64,000 nucleotides of DNA from positions 310,001 to 374,000 of the forward strand of contig NZ_JBKOPS010000003.1 in assembly GCF_047272945.1 (NCBI RefSeq), given 5' to 3'. Positions 51,702 through 60,116 of the stretch are shown here, piece by piece. Below the pieces are notes generated by a model. The model was not told where the DNA came from. It made no database searches and saw only the letters and a program-made list of their open reading frames with translations. The DNA comes from Rubrolithibacter danxiaensis. Its GTDB lineage: Bacteria; Bacteroidota; Bacteroidia; Sphingobacteriales; Sphingobacteriaceae. The first letter of the stretch is position 1. Each line of letters opens with the position of its first letter. The position numbers and the translations under genes were made by a program.

Positions 51702-53420
51702 ATGAAGATATTTAGCAACGTCATATTTTTATTTTTCATCTCATTTTCTCTTTTTTCACAGAATCTTTTGATAAGCAAACCGTATCCTGAAGATTACTTT
51801 CGTGCTCCGCTGGATTTACCACCTTCCCTTGCAGGGTCATTTGGTGAGATCCGCTCTAATCATTTTCATTCAGGGCTTGATTACCGCACCAATCAGCGGG
51901 AAGGCTACCCTGTTCATGCAGCTGCCGATGGCTACGTTTCCAGATTGCGTGTACAGGTTGGAGGATTTGGCAATGCCATTTATATAACTCATCCCAATGG
52001 CTATACTACGGTTTATGCCCATCTTAAACGATTCAACCCTAAAATAGAGCAGTTTGTTAAGAACTTCCAGTACGCCAATCAATCATTTGATGTTGATTTT
52101 ATTTTATTTCCGATAGATATCCTGATTAAAAAAGGAGAAGTTATCGCCTGGTCGGGCAATACCGGAAGTTCGGGAGGGCCACATTTGCATTTTGAAATAC
52201 GGGATTCTAAGACAGAGCAAACTATTAATCCTCAATTATTCGGCTTACAGGTGCCGGATAAAGTGAAACCAACTATAACAGGAATGTATATGTACCGCTT
52301 AAACGGACTTCCTTTTAACGAGCATACACCGAAACAGTACTTTCAGGTTATTGGATCTGGAGGAAATTATAAACTCAATAAATTACCTGTTATTAATTTT
52401 TCAGGTGAAGTTGGCTTCGGAATAATGACGCAAGACCAGAACGTTCCCGGCGGAAATCAAAATGGAGTTTATTCCATTGAATTACTGCTTGACGGGACTA
52501 CAATTTATGCATCGGCTTTAGAAGGCTTTTATTTTAATAACAGCAGAGCGGTAAATTCACACCTGGACTATTCTTCCCTGTTGCTTTATGGAAGACGGAT
52601 ACAGAAGAGCTTTGTAGAACCTGGCAATCCGCTTACTATTTATAAAAATCTGGTAAACCGCGGACTTATAAAATTGGACGATAGCGAAATTCATGATTTA
52701 ACCTACATGGTGAAAGATGCGGCCGGTAATACCAGTAAACTGAGTTTCCAGATCAGGAACAATCCAAAGGCCGAACTAAAATCGGCAGAAGAAAGTACCG
52801 GCGTAACAACTTTTTATTACGATCGTGATAACACGTATACAGACGAGGATCTGAGAATCTTAATTCCAAAAGGCATATTATACAGTGACCTCCAACTGAA
52901 ATATTCTAAATCCGCAAAGCCAGTCCGGGGATTTTCACCGGTCCATCATATACATACACGCTTGATTCCCGTTCATGATAATTACACGTTATCAATCAAA
53001 GCTGATTCAAGTCTCTCAGCTGACTTACAGGAAAAAGCTGTAATTGTTGATACAAGAGGATTTAATTTTGGAGGAAATTACGAAAACGGTTTTGTTACAA
53101 CATCATTAAAAACCTTTGGCAACTTCTATATCAGTATAGATACGATTGCTCCAAGAATCCGATCTGTAAATGTTAGTGAAGGAAAATCGTTTTCAGATAC
53201 AGAGAGAATGGTATTTAAAATATCAGACAACCTATCAGGAATACGTTCATTTAACGGAACAATAGACGGGCAATGGATCTTGATGGAATTCGATCCGAAA
53301 ACAGCAACTTTATGGCATACTTTTGATGAAAGAACATCCAAAGGGAAACACCAGTTCCAGCTGACTGTTACTGACATGAAATTAAATACTACAACTTACC
53401 ACGCAACTATTTACAGATAA
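51702..53420 (+). CDS. M23-family peptidase with large C-terminal extension
   Basis: A 572-aa exported protein with a signal peptide (1-20). The LytM domain (about 45-175) keeps the zinc ligands HFHSGLD (His56, Asp60) and HLH (His161, His163), and the third His in YAHLK (His107). It should cut peptidoglycan cross-links. The remaining 390 residues, beta-rich and without a name I know, carry Ig-like stretches (VSEGKSFSDTERMVFKISDN). It is 3 bases upstream of bcp. Possible roles are cell-wall turnover or separation. Confidence 0.88.
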   Translation: MKIFSNVIFLFFISFSLFSQNLLISKPYPEDYFRAPLDLPPSLAGSFGEIRSNHFHSGLDYRTNQREGYPVHAAADGYVSRLRVQVGGFGNAIYITHPNGYTTVYAHLKRFNPKIEQFVKNFQYANQSFDVDFILFPIDILIKKGEVIAWSGNTGSSGGPHLHFEIRDSKTEQTINPQLFGLQVPDKVKPTITGMYMYRLNGLPFNEHTPKQYFQVIGSGGNYKLNKLPVINFSGEVGFGIMTQDQNVPGGNQNGVYSIELLLDGTTIYASALEGFYFNNSRAVNSHLDYSSLLLYGRRIQKSFVEPGNPLTIYKNLVNRGLIKLDDSEIHDLTYMVKDAAGNTSKLSFQIRNNPKAELKSAEESTGVTTFYYDRDNTYTDEDLRILIPKGILYSDLQLKYSKSAKPVRGFSPVHHIHTRLIPVHDNYTLSIKADSSLSADLQEKAVIVDTRGFNFGGNYENGFVTTSLKTFGNFYISIDTIAPRIRSVNVSEGKSFSDTERMVFKISDNLSGIRSFNGTIDGQWILMEFDPKTATLWHTFDERTSKGKHQFQLTVTDMKLNTTTYHATIYR

Positions 53421-53423
53421 ATT

Positions 53424-53885
53424 ATGGCAGAACTAAAAGAAGGCGATCAGGCTCCAGATTTCAATGCAACAGACCAGGATGGAAAACCGGTTTCATTAAG
53501 TGATTTTAAAGGAAAAGACATTATTCTTTACTTTTACCCTAAGGACGACACACCCGGCTGCACTGCAGAGGCTTGTAGTTTCAGAGATAATTACCAGTCT
53601 TTACAGAATGAGGGTTTTACTGTAATTGGAGTAAGTACGGATGATGAAAAATCGCATCAAAAGTTTATATCCAAATATGAGCTTCCTTTTACACTTATTT
53701 CTGATGCAGATAAAAAGATAGTAGAAGCTTATAGCGTATGGGTTGAAAAAAACATGTACGGAAAAAAATATATGGGCACGGCACGCAAAACCTTTATTAT
53801 TGATAAAAACGGGACAATTAAAAAGATCATCAATAAGGTGGATACTCAAAATTCATCGCAGCAAGTACTTGACCTGCTTAAATAA
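53424..53885 (+). CDS. bcp: Thioredoxin-dependent thiol peroxidase (bacterioferritin comigratory protein)
   Basis: A 153-aa peroxiredoxin that reduces hydroperoxides using thioredoxin. It has FYPKDDTPGCTAEACSF, with peroxidatic Cys46 and resolving Cys51, at the spacing of the Bcp/PrxQ group, and the Thr/Arg of the active site (TPGC, ARKTFIID). It lies 3 bases after the M23 gene and is 33 bases from the end of the convergent PorE-like gene. Complete. Confidence 0.96.
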   Translation: MAELKEGDQAPDFNATDQDGKPVSLSDFKGKDIILYFYPKDDTPGCTAEACSFRDNYQSLQNEGFTVIGVSTDDEKSHQKFISKYELPFTLISDADKKIVEAYSVWVEKNMYGKKYMGTARKTFIIDKNGTIKKIINKVDTQNSSQQVLDLLK

Positions 53886-53918
53886 GTCGCTCCAGTATTT
53901 TTGCTAAGTTTAATATTG

Positions 53919-55886
53919 CTAATTCGCTTTCGCGGTTACGTTATTTAAAGGCAAACGGGCTACAGGATTTATTTTTACTACTTTAAATTCGGTACGCCTG
54001 TTGGCCTGATGTTCTTTCTCGGTACATTTTACTCCGTCTGCGCAGCGATTTAAAATCTCTGTTTCACCTAAGCCAACTGCAGATAGTCGCTTCGAACCTA
54101 CTCCCTGATTTACCAAATAATCAACTGCTGACTGCGCTCTTTTTTGAGACAACTTTTTATTATAAACAGCCGTTCCGCGTGAATCGGTATGCGACCTTAG
54201 TTCTATATTAACATCTGGCATGGTCGACAAAAATGAAACCACCTTGTTTAGTTCAGGCTTTGCGTCCGGACGAATATTCCATTTATTAAAATCGTAATAA
54301 ATATTATTGAGATGCACGATATAAGCATCCTCAGCTCGTTCCAGTTCGAATTTTACATTGAAAATAGTTGATTCTTTCAAATTCATTGTAGATATTTCAC
54401 CTTCCTGACGAGAATAATATTTACTCTTATCACCACTTACAATATAACTGGTATTTGGCTCCAGGTTAAAATTAAACTTCCCTTCAAGATCTGAAATAGT
54501 GCTGATTTCGGCACCGGTATTTTTATTGGTAAGAATAATGTTAACGTTTGACAGGGGTTTGCCTTTTTCTTTATCTACTACCTCTCCTTCAATGGCAAAT
54601 ACCGCCGTAGTTGGAACAATATGGAAGCGATAAATATCATCCAGGCCTTTACCTCCCCGCCTGTTTGAAGAAAGGTATCCTGTAAACTCATCTTCAAACC
54701 ATACTCCAAAATCATCCCTTAACGAATTCATGGGAGCTTTCAGATTTTCGGCTGCGGTAAAAGAGTCATAGCTGCCGTCTGCAGTGAAAAGATCTAAACC
54801 GCCCATACCAACATTCCCTTTGGATGAGAAATACAACTTACCATCAAAACGTACCGAAGGGAAAACATCGTCTTCTTTTGAGTTGATATTGTTGCCGCAA
54901 TTTACAGGCGTCCCCCAGGAGCCGTCCGGCTGTTTTTTAACGGCATATAAATCCATTCCTCCAAGCCCGCCCTGCATGTCTGAAGCGAAATAAAGAATAT
55001 CGCCTTTTGGTGATAATGCCGGATGCTGGCATGAATACAAATCGCTGTTACATAGGTTAAGCTGAACAGGCTCAGCCCAGTTTTCTCCTTTTTTTACTGA
55101 ATACCAGATAGTTTTCTTCCCTACATTCAGGTCCTTTGATTTCTTCTTTTTCTTTGCCAATGTGGTTCTGGTGAAAAATATAGTATCGCCTTTGGAAGAG
55201 AAAACAGCGGGTCCGTTATGGAATTCAGCGTTTATAACTTTAGGCAGTATAGTAACTTTGTCATCCTTTAGCTGGTATATTTTCAAATATGGATTGCCCG
55301 TCCAGCCGTAAATTACATTCTTTTTAGTTGCAGATCCTTCTACAAACCATCTGTCGGATACAAAAGCTATTGAATTATTTGACATAACCGGACAAAAATC
55401 AGAGTATTCAGAATTGATGCGATCATCATTTTTAAGCTGAACATTTTTATCGGGATTTTCAAACCACATCCGTGCTACGTCGCATGAATTGGCCATTTTT
55501 TTTGCGTCCTCTGCCATCGCCGGAACTTTTTCACCAAGTAGCAGATAATATTGCCGTGCCTCATCAAATCTTCCATTTTGTTTCAAGGCATCCGCGTAAT
55601 ACTTATAGTTTATAGGATCGAAGCCAGAAAAGGTAAGGACACGCGAATATGCCTGTTCTGCTCCTTCAGAATCGTTTATAAAGCGATAACAATTTGCCAG
55701 TTTTTGCGCCACCTCAAGTGAGGGTTTCTTAAGCATAATCGTTTCGTAGATAGCCAGTGCAAGCTTGTAATCGTATTTTTCATAATACTTATTTGCTTTC
55801 TGGATATCATCAGAAAAGATATTTCTGGGAAAAAAATAAACGGCAGAGCAAAGAATAAAAGCGACTAAAACCTTCTGAAATTTCAT
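53919..55886 (-). CDS. PorE-like protein: TPR, beta-propeller, carboxypeptidase-regulatory and OmpA domains
   Basis: A 655-aa exported protein. Order: signal peptide, helical TPR-like repeats (about 25-150: KYDYKLALAIYETIML, DPINYKYYADALKQNGRFD), a WD40/PD40-type propeller (about 165-420), a carboxypeptidase-regulatory domain (430-510: IEGEVVDKEKGKPLSNVNII) and a C-terminal OmpA peptidoglycan-binding domain (535-645: YYDFNKWNIRPDAK, ELRSHTDSRGTAVYN). This is the domain order of PorE, a T9SS protein that links to peptidoglycan. It is the last gene of a tight operon and follows PorP/SprF by 10 bases. It may anchor a dedicated secretion complex. Confidence 0.85.
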   Translation of the reverse strand: MKFQKVLVAFILCSAVYFFPRNIFSDDIQKANKYYEKYDYKLALAIYETIMLKKPSLEVAQKLANCYRFINDSEGAEQAYSRVLTFSGFDPINYKYYADALKQNGRFDEARQYYLLLGEKVPAMAEDAKKMANSCDVARMWFENPDKNVQLKNDDRINSEYSDFCPVMSNNSIAFVSDRWFVEGSATKKNVIYGWTGNPYLKIYQLKDDKVTILPKVINAEFHNGPAVFSSKGDTIFFTRTTLAKKKKKSKDLNVGKKTIWYSVKKGENWAEPVQLNLCNSDLYSCQHPALSPKGDILYFASDMQGGLGGMDLYAVKKQPDGSWGTPVNCGNNINSKEDDVFPSVRFDGKLYFSSKGNVGMGGLDLFTADGSYDSFTAAENLKAPMNSLRDDFGVWFEDEFTGYLSSNRRGGKGLDDIYRFHIVPTTAVFAIEGEVVDKEKGKPLSNVNIILTNKNTGAEISTISDLEGKFNFNLEPNTSYIVSGDKSKYYSRQEGEISTMNLKESTIFNVKFELERAEDAYIVHLNNIYYDFNKWNIRPDAKPELNKVVSFLSTMPDVNIELRSHTDSRGTAVYNKKLSQKRAQSAVDYLVNQGVGSKRLSAVGLGETEILNRCADGVKCTEKEHQANRRTEFKVVKINPVARLPLNNVTAKAN

Positions 55887-55896
55887 CTAACAAACA

Positions 55897-56880
55897 TTAA
55901 AAGTATCTTGGCGTGAGCAGCGCAGTACTTTTTTTGTTGTTATTTAATATCAATCCTACTGATATTTCGTGTGATCCGTTTGAATAACTGCTTAAGGTTG
56001 ATAGTGAATAATCGTAAGCGTATCCAACACGGAAATTGTTCCTTATAAATACTTCCACTGCTCCTACCACCGAATTTTGGTTAAAATAAGCAACATTCAA
56101 ATCGCTTTTTTTCCACATATTAACACTTGTGCGGTAAGACGCTCCAACCCAGATTGTTTCATTTAAAAGAACAAAGGAATTAATGTCCAGGTTCATCGGA
56201 CTTTTAGTATCCTGCTTTAGTAAAAATGAAGGTTTTAATTTAACAAAATCGCTAATCTCGTAAAGATATCCTGCAGTCAGAAAATAATGCCGGCCCTGTT
56301 TAGAAATTGTATTGGCTCCTACCTGTTTGTAGTCTATTTCTTTTGCTAAAACGTTTGTGGCAGATAAACCCGCATAAAAATGCTCATTGCTATAGAACAC
56401 GCCAAACCTTGCATCAGGAGCAAAATAATTAGGCCGTCCGCCAAGGAGGTTAGGATCACTCGGATCATCAATTACAGCATCATTATTATTTAATGTATAT
56501 TGTGATACGCCGAATGCCAGTCCAAAAGAAAGTCGCGAACCATCTTCTCCCATTGGAATGCGGTAAGAATAATTGACAAAGGCAGAGGTTTGATGCTGAA
56601 GCCCCACTTTATCATTTATAACTGACAATCCCAGCCCTACCTTATTGTCGTTAAAAAAAGCTCCGTCCAGTATCAGTGACTGAGTTTTAGGGGCACCCTC
56701 TACTCCTGTCCATTGGTCACGGTGAAGTAGAGTTATATTAAGGGCCTCCTTATAACCTGCGTATGCCGGATTAATTACCAGCGAATTGAACATATATTGC
56801 GAGTACTGCGCCTCCTGCTGTGCAAAACAACTACAAGCGGTAATGAATAAAAAAAATAATGTAAGGCAGAGATTTCGCAT
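55897..56880 (-). CDS. PorP/SprF-family outer-membrane protein
   Basis: A 327-aa protein with a signal peptide (CSCFAQ). It has AQYSQYMFNSLVINPAYAGY, the family's opening signature, followed by beta strands (HRDQWTGVEGAPKTQ, LGLSVINDKVGLQHQTS, FRVGYAYDYSLSTLSS, SHEISVGLILNN), giving a 14-stranded barrel. SprF-type members are needed for secretion of specific type B CTD proteins such as SprB. Here it lies 1 base after a type B CTD protein gene and 10 bases before the PorE-like gene, fitting a dedicated partner. Confidence 0.9.
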   Translation of the reverse strand: MRNLCLTLFFLFITACSCFAQQEAQYSQYMFNSLVINPAYAGYKEALNITLLHRDQWTGVEGAPKTQSLILDGAFFNDNKVGLGLSVINDKVGLQHQTSAFVNYSYRIPMGEDGSRLSFGLAFGVSQYTLNNNDAVIDDPSDPNLLGGRPNYFAPDARFGVFYSNEHFYAGLSATNVLAKEIDYKQVGANTISKQGRHYFLTAGYLYEISDFVKLKPSFLLKQDTKSPMNLDINSFVLLNETIWVGASYRTSVNMWKKSDLNVAYFNQNSVVGAVEVFIRNNFRVGYAYDYSLSTLSSYSNGSHEISVGLILNNNKKSTALLTPRYF

Positions 56881-56881
56881 A

Positions 56882-58096
56882 TTAATCTTTCTTAACCATT
56901 GTAATAAAACCCTTGTACACCTGTTTCTTTCCGTTTATTACCACATCAAGCAAATAAAAATAAGTTCCTGGTAACACAGAGCCGCCGTCCCAGGCTTTAC
57001 TGCCCGAATATCCTTTACATTTGAACACAGGATCGCCCCAGCGATTCATAATAGTAAGATTGTTATCCGGGTAAAGATCTATGTTCTTAATTATCCAGGT
57101 ATCATTTTTACCATCGCCATCAGGAGAAAAGGCGTTAAAAAAAGTGAGCGGACCAGGAGCGAAATCTGAATTAGTTGCTGCAAGATTTGCAAAGCCAATG
57201 GGAAGATTCCGGAAAGTCTCAATAGAAGAAAATATCAAGGCACGGTTCAGGCCATCTCCAAAATCGCCGTCAGCATTAGTTGAAGGTGCAGCTTTTTCCC
57301 ATAGTTTGAATTTGTTCCAGCTTACTAACTGGCTAAAATTACCATCGGAATTACTATTCCTGTAAAATTTAATATTTGAATTGGCAGTGCCGTCTGTCTG
57401 GCTTAACAAGTAAAAGTACTTATCAGAAATATTTTGAATATCCTGCCTCTTACTTTCACGGTCGTAACCAATTAAAGCCGGATCTGAATAAATTAAGCCA
57501 ACTGAAAAAGAATTTTGTAAAGCATTGCCAGGCTCTATCATTACCGGCCGATAGAAAAGATCGCCATTGGCAGAAGAACCCAGCGGAAACAGGTAGGATG
57601 CCTGGCTATTGGTATTCCTTATAAGTCGTCCCCGTTCTCCCGTACTTATAAAACCTTTTGTACGGATTATAGCACCTGCATCAGGATTTGAAACAGATAC
57701 TATGAAATCACCGACTTGTAATTCTCTGTCTGTTAAATCCAGCTTCCGGGTTACATCAATATCCGAATCTAAAATTTTCTGACCTGTTCCGGAAAAAGCA
57801 ACATCATAGAAAACAGTTTTTGAAATCCCGGAGATGAGTTGATCATTGCCAAAAAACTTCACTGTACCGGTAGATTTTTCGTCAAAAACAAAGGAAGTTG
57901 CATCATCATTGGTCCAATTTCCTTTCTGTATTATTGTTCCTTTATTTAAAATGGTCCCCTCATTATTTACAAAATCACCACCTATATAAAGCAATCCATT
58001 GGAGTTAACAGAGATAGCTTGCCCGGAATTGACCAATTGTGCAAATCCAGGTTTATAAATACAAAAAAATAATGCTATCAGGATTATTCTTTGCAT
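56882..58096 (-). CDS. T9SS type B (gliding-type) sorting-domain surface protein
   Basis: A 404-aa exported protein with a signal peptide ending at GFAQ. Residues 20-310 are beta-rich with hints of repeated strands (LYIGGDFVNNEGTILNKGTI and GTIIQKGNWTNDDATSFVF) but no named domain. The last 85 residues are the gliding motility-associated (CHU_C/type B) C-terminal domain: FFNAFSPDGDGKNDTWIIKN, LTIMNRWGDPVFKCKGY and PGTYFYLLDV. Such signals are handled by PorP/SprF-like proteins, and one follows 1 base downstream. It is 2 bases after the collagen-like gene. Confidence 0.85.
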   Translation of the reverse strand: MQRIILIALFFCIYKPGFAQLVNSGQAISVNSNGLLYIGGDFVNNEGTILNKGTIIQKGNWTNDDATSFVFDEKSTGTVKFFGNDQLISGISKTVFYDVAFSGTGQKILDSDIDVTRKLDLTDRELQVGDFIVSVSNPDAGAIIRTKGFISTGERGRLIRNTNSQASYLFPLGSSANGDLFYRPVMIEPGNALQNSFSVGLIYSDPALIGYDRESKRQDIQNISDKYFYLLSQTDGTANSNIKFYRNSNSDGNFSQLVSWNKFKLWEKAAPSTNADGDFGDGLNRALIFSSIETFRNLPIGFANLAATNSDFAPGPLTFFNAFSPDGDGKNDTWIIKNIDLYPDNNLTIMNRWGDPVFKCKGYSGSKAWDGGSVLPGTYFYLLDVVINGKKQVYKGFITMVKKD

Positions 58097-58098
58097 GA

Positions 58099-59922
58099 TT
58101 ACTGAATAACGGTAATATAATAATCCATTGAAGCCAGATCAATTGCAGCACCTGTAACGTTGGTAAATTTTACCTCAACAATTCCTGGCAAAGAAGCAGT
58201 AGAAGAAGAAGATACTCTTGCGTATGCTATGATACAACCGTTAGACAAGGGACTTGCAGGCGATATGCTTACGGAACCTGTAGTTACAATGTCATTAATT
58301 GAAAAATTGACTATAGCAGAACTGTTAGCTGGGATTGATGGAACATCCTGTGCTACGGTTGCTTTAATAATATTATTCAGCTGAGATCCGTTTGTACCTA
58401 ATTTAAAATTGCCGTTCACCTCTAACTTTGCATTTGGCGTATTTGTTCCAACACCAATGTTCCCGTTAGCCTTCACCCGCATCCTTTCGTTGCCAGAAGT
58501 GCCTATTACAAAATCCTTTGCATCTCTTGTTCCTATAAAAGATCCTCCTGTGCCAGAAAAGGCTGGCGTGGTTCCATTATTTCCATTAAGAGACCATCTG
58601 TCGTTATCTTTTAAGTTTGCACTTAATTCCCATCCCGTTGCAGTTTTTGTATAAACATCTCCTGTCAAATTATCCAGGTAAAAATCTCCTGTTAATCCTA
58701 ATGTAGAAAGAGGTGCGTTACTTTCTACATACCATTTTGCACCGTTTGTGCCATTCACACCATCCTTACTGATAATCTGCCAGGATGAGCCGTCGTAAAC
58801 ATAAGCTGTTTTACTTGTAGTGTTATAATATCCCCAATTAGTAGAAGGAGATGCAGGAGCTACAGCCAAAGAACCTTTCCATACTACGCTTACACCATTG
58901 GTTCCATTAGTACCATTTGTCCCGTTTATACCATCCTTGCTGATAACTTGCCAGGACGAACCCGTATAAATATAGGATGTTTTACTTACCGTATTGTAAT
59001 ATCCCCAATTTGCAGCAGGAGACGCAGGAGCTGTCGTCAATGAACCTTTCCATACTACGCTTACGCCGTTAGTTCCGTTTGTTCCATTAGTACCATTCGT
59101 CCCGTTTATTCCATCTTTGCTAATAATTTGCCAGGATCCATTAAAAATATAAGATGTTTTACTTACCGTATTGTAATATCCCCAGTTTGTACCAGGAGAC
59201 GCAGGAGCTGCTGCTAATGAACCTTTCCATACTACGCTAATGCCCTGGTCGCCTTTGTCACCCTTATCTCCTTTTAATCCCTGAATTCCCTGATCGCCTT
59301 TGTCTCCCTTATCTCCTTTTAATCCCTGAGCTCCGGGGTCGCCTTTATCGCCCTTATCTCCTTTTAATCCCTGAATTCCCTGGTCACCTTTGTCGCCTTT
59401 ATCCCCTTTCAAGCCTTGAGTTCCCTGATCGCCCTGAGTTCCCTTATCCCCTTTCGGGCCTTTTAATCCCGATAGTTGTTCAGGAGTGAAATCATCAAAT
59501 TTAAATGGGTCTCCCTTATCTCCTTTTGGTCCTACAATTCCAACGGGCCCTGCTGGACCTGCGGGCCCCTGTGGCCCCATTGCGCCATCTGAAAGATCAA
59601 GCCAGGTATCGTTAAACCAAAAATTGAATCTGTTTGTAGTCGTATTATAAATTAAAAGTCCATTAATATCCGGATTAGCAGTTCCCTTAGCCTGTAAAGC
59701 TTCCCGCTGACTCTCAGATAAACGAGGTATAAGCAATCCTTTACTGGATGACACAACATCTAAAACTGCTTTTTCATTTGGATTTTGCGTGCCAATTCCA
59801 ACAGAACCTTCCTGAGCTAAACTACTATTACCAAAAAGAAGAACAAAAGCCAAACAAATTAATGTAGAATAAATTCTACTGTTATCAACAGAGTGTATTT
59901 TATTGAGTAAAAATTTCCCCAT
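58099..59922 (-). CDS. Collagen-like repeat surface fibre protein
   Basis: A 607-aa exported protein (signal peptide ends near SLAQ, residue 37). A head with VGIGTQNPNEKAVLDVV (40-56) and GLLIYNTTTNRFNFWFN precedes Gly-x-y collagen tracts (113-139, 9 triplets; 152-229, 26 triplets, K/D/Q-rich). Three repeats (229-394) of about 57-59 residues follow, each with VVWKGSL, a proline, NWGYYNT, Y and W, ending in GxNGTNG triplets that are again Gly-x-y. Then VGTNTPNAKLEV-type stalk strands (488-505), and a beta-rich end. It opens the operon. No T9SS sorting domain is evident at its C-terminus, so export route is uncertain. Trimeric fibre is likely. Confidence 0.8.
   Translation of the reverse strand: MGKFLLNKIHSVDNSRIYSTLICLAFVLLFGNSSLAQEGSVGIGTQNPNEKAVLDVVSSSKGLLIPRLSESQREALQAKGTANPDINGLLIYNTTTNRFNFWFNDTWLDLSDGAMGPQGPAGPAGPVGIVGPKGDKGDPFKFDDFTPEQLSGLKGPKGDKGTQGDQGTQGLKGDKGDKGDQGIQGLKGDKGDKGDPGAQGLKGDKGDKGDQGIQGLKGDKGDKGDQGISVVWKGSLAAAPASPGTNWGYYNTVSKTSYIFNGSWQIISKDGINGTNGTNGTNGTNGVSVVWKGSLTTAPASPAANWGYYNTVSKTSYIYTGSSWQVISKDGINGTNGTNGTNGVSVVWKGSLAVAPASPSTNWGYYNTTSKTAYVYDGSSWQIISKDGVNGTNGAKWYVESNAPLSTLGLTGDFYLDNLTGDVYTKTATGWELSANLKDNDRWSLNGNNGTTPAFSGTGGSFIGTRDAKDFVIGTSGNERMRVKANGNIGVGTNTPNAKLEVNGNFKLGTNGSQLNNIIKATVAQDVPSIPANSSAIVNFSINDIVTTGSVSISPASPLSNGCIIAYARVSSSSTASLPGIVEVKFTNVTGAAIDLASMDYYITVIQ
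58741..59238 (-). repeat. Three tandem W-K-G modules in the collagen-like protein
   Basis: Residues 229-394 hold three modules starting SVVWKGSL, with W at 232, 291 and 348 (spacing 59 and 57). Each carries APASP, NWGYYNT, SKT and a W-x-x-ISKDG end, and is linked by GINGTNG triplets (4, 3 and 2 N-G triplets long). The DNA of the copies is very similar, indicating recent duplication. Confidence 0.85.
59236..59415 (-). repeat. 45-bp tandem repeat, four copies, in the collagen tract
   Basis: Residues 170-229 are four copies of the 15-residue unit GLKGDKGDKGDQGIQ (copy 2 ends GDPGAQ, copy 4 ends GDQGIS), i.e. five Gly-x-y triplets each, encoded by near-identical 45-bp units. Such arrays change copy number by slippage and recombination, which would alter stalk length without a frameshift. 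Confidence 0.88.
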
Positions 59923-60029
59923 ATTTTTAAATTAGATTAACTATAAGTTTATCTTACTTTCTTTAACCGAAGTAATAAAAGTTGTTCCTGAAGCGCTTTT
60001 TACGAGGTGCTGTGCAAATAAGTTTCAAG

Positions 60030-60053
60030 TTATCCACATTTAATTGTGGATTA
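60030..60053. promoter_or_regulatory. Inverted pair of DnaA-box-like sites
   Basis: TTATCCACA at 60030-60038 is an exact DnaA consensus box. TGTGGATTA at 60045-60053 is, on the other strand, TAATCCACA, one mismatch from it. They face each other across 6 bases and also form a 7-bp hairpin (ATCCACA/TGTGGAT). They lie between the divergent collagen-like gene and transketolase. No dnaA gene or cluster of further boxes is present. Confidence 0.4.
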
Positions 60054-60091
60054 TTAACATTCTAAGATTATGCCATTGGTTGGGAGTTAAC

Positions 60092-60099
60092 TATATTCG
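60092..60099 (+). promoter_or_regulatory. Possible -7 box variant before transketolase
   Basis: TATATTCG differs by one base from TAnnTTTG and lies 17 bases upstream of ATG 60117. The preceding TTG (60076-60078) is too close to be a standard -33 element. Confidence 0.3.
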
Positions 60100-60116
60100 C
60101 ACTTTAAAAGAATTTT

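Noticed and set aside
59236..59415. CRISPR-like array
   Set aside because: The 45-bp units are contiguous, in frame and encode collagen triplets; there are no spacers and no cas genes.
60030..60053. Replication origin
   Set aside because: Only two DnaA-like boxes, no dnaA/dnaN or gidA neighbours and no AT-rich unwinding stretch with more boxes.
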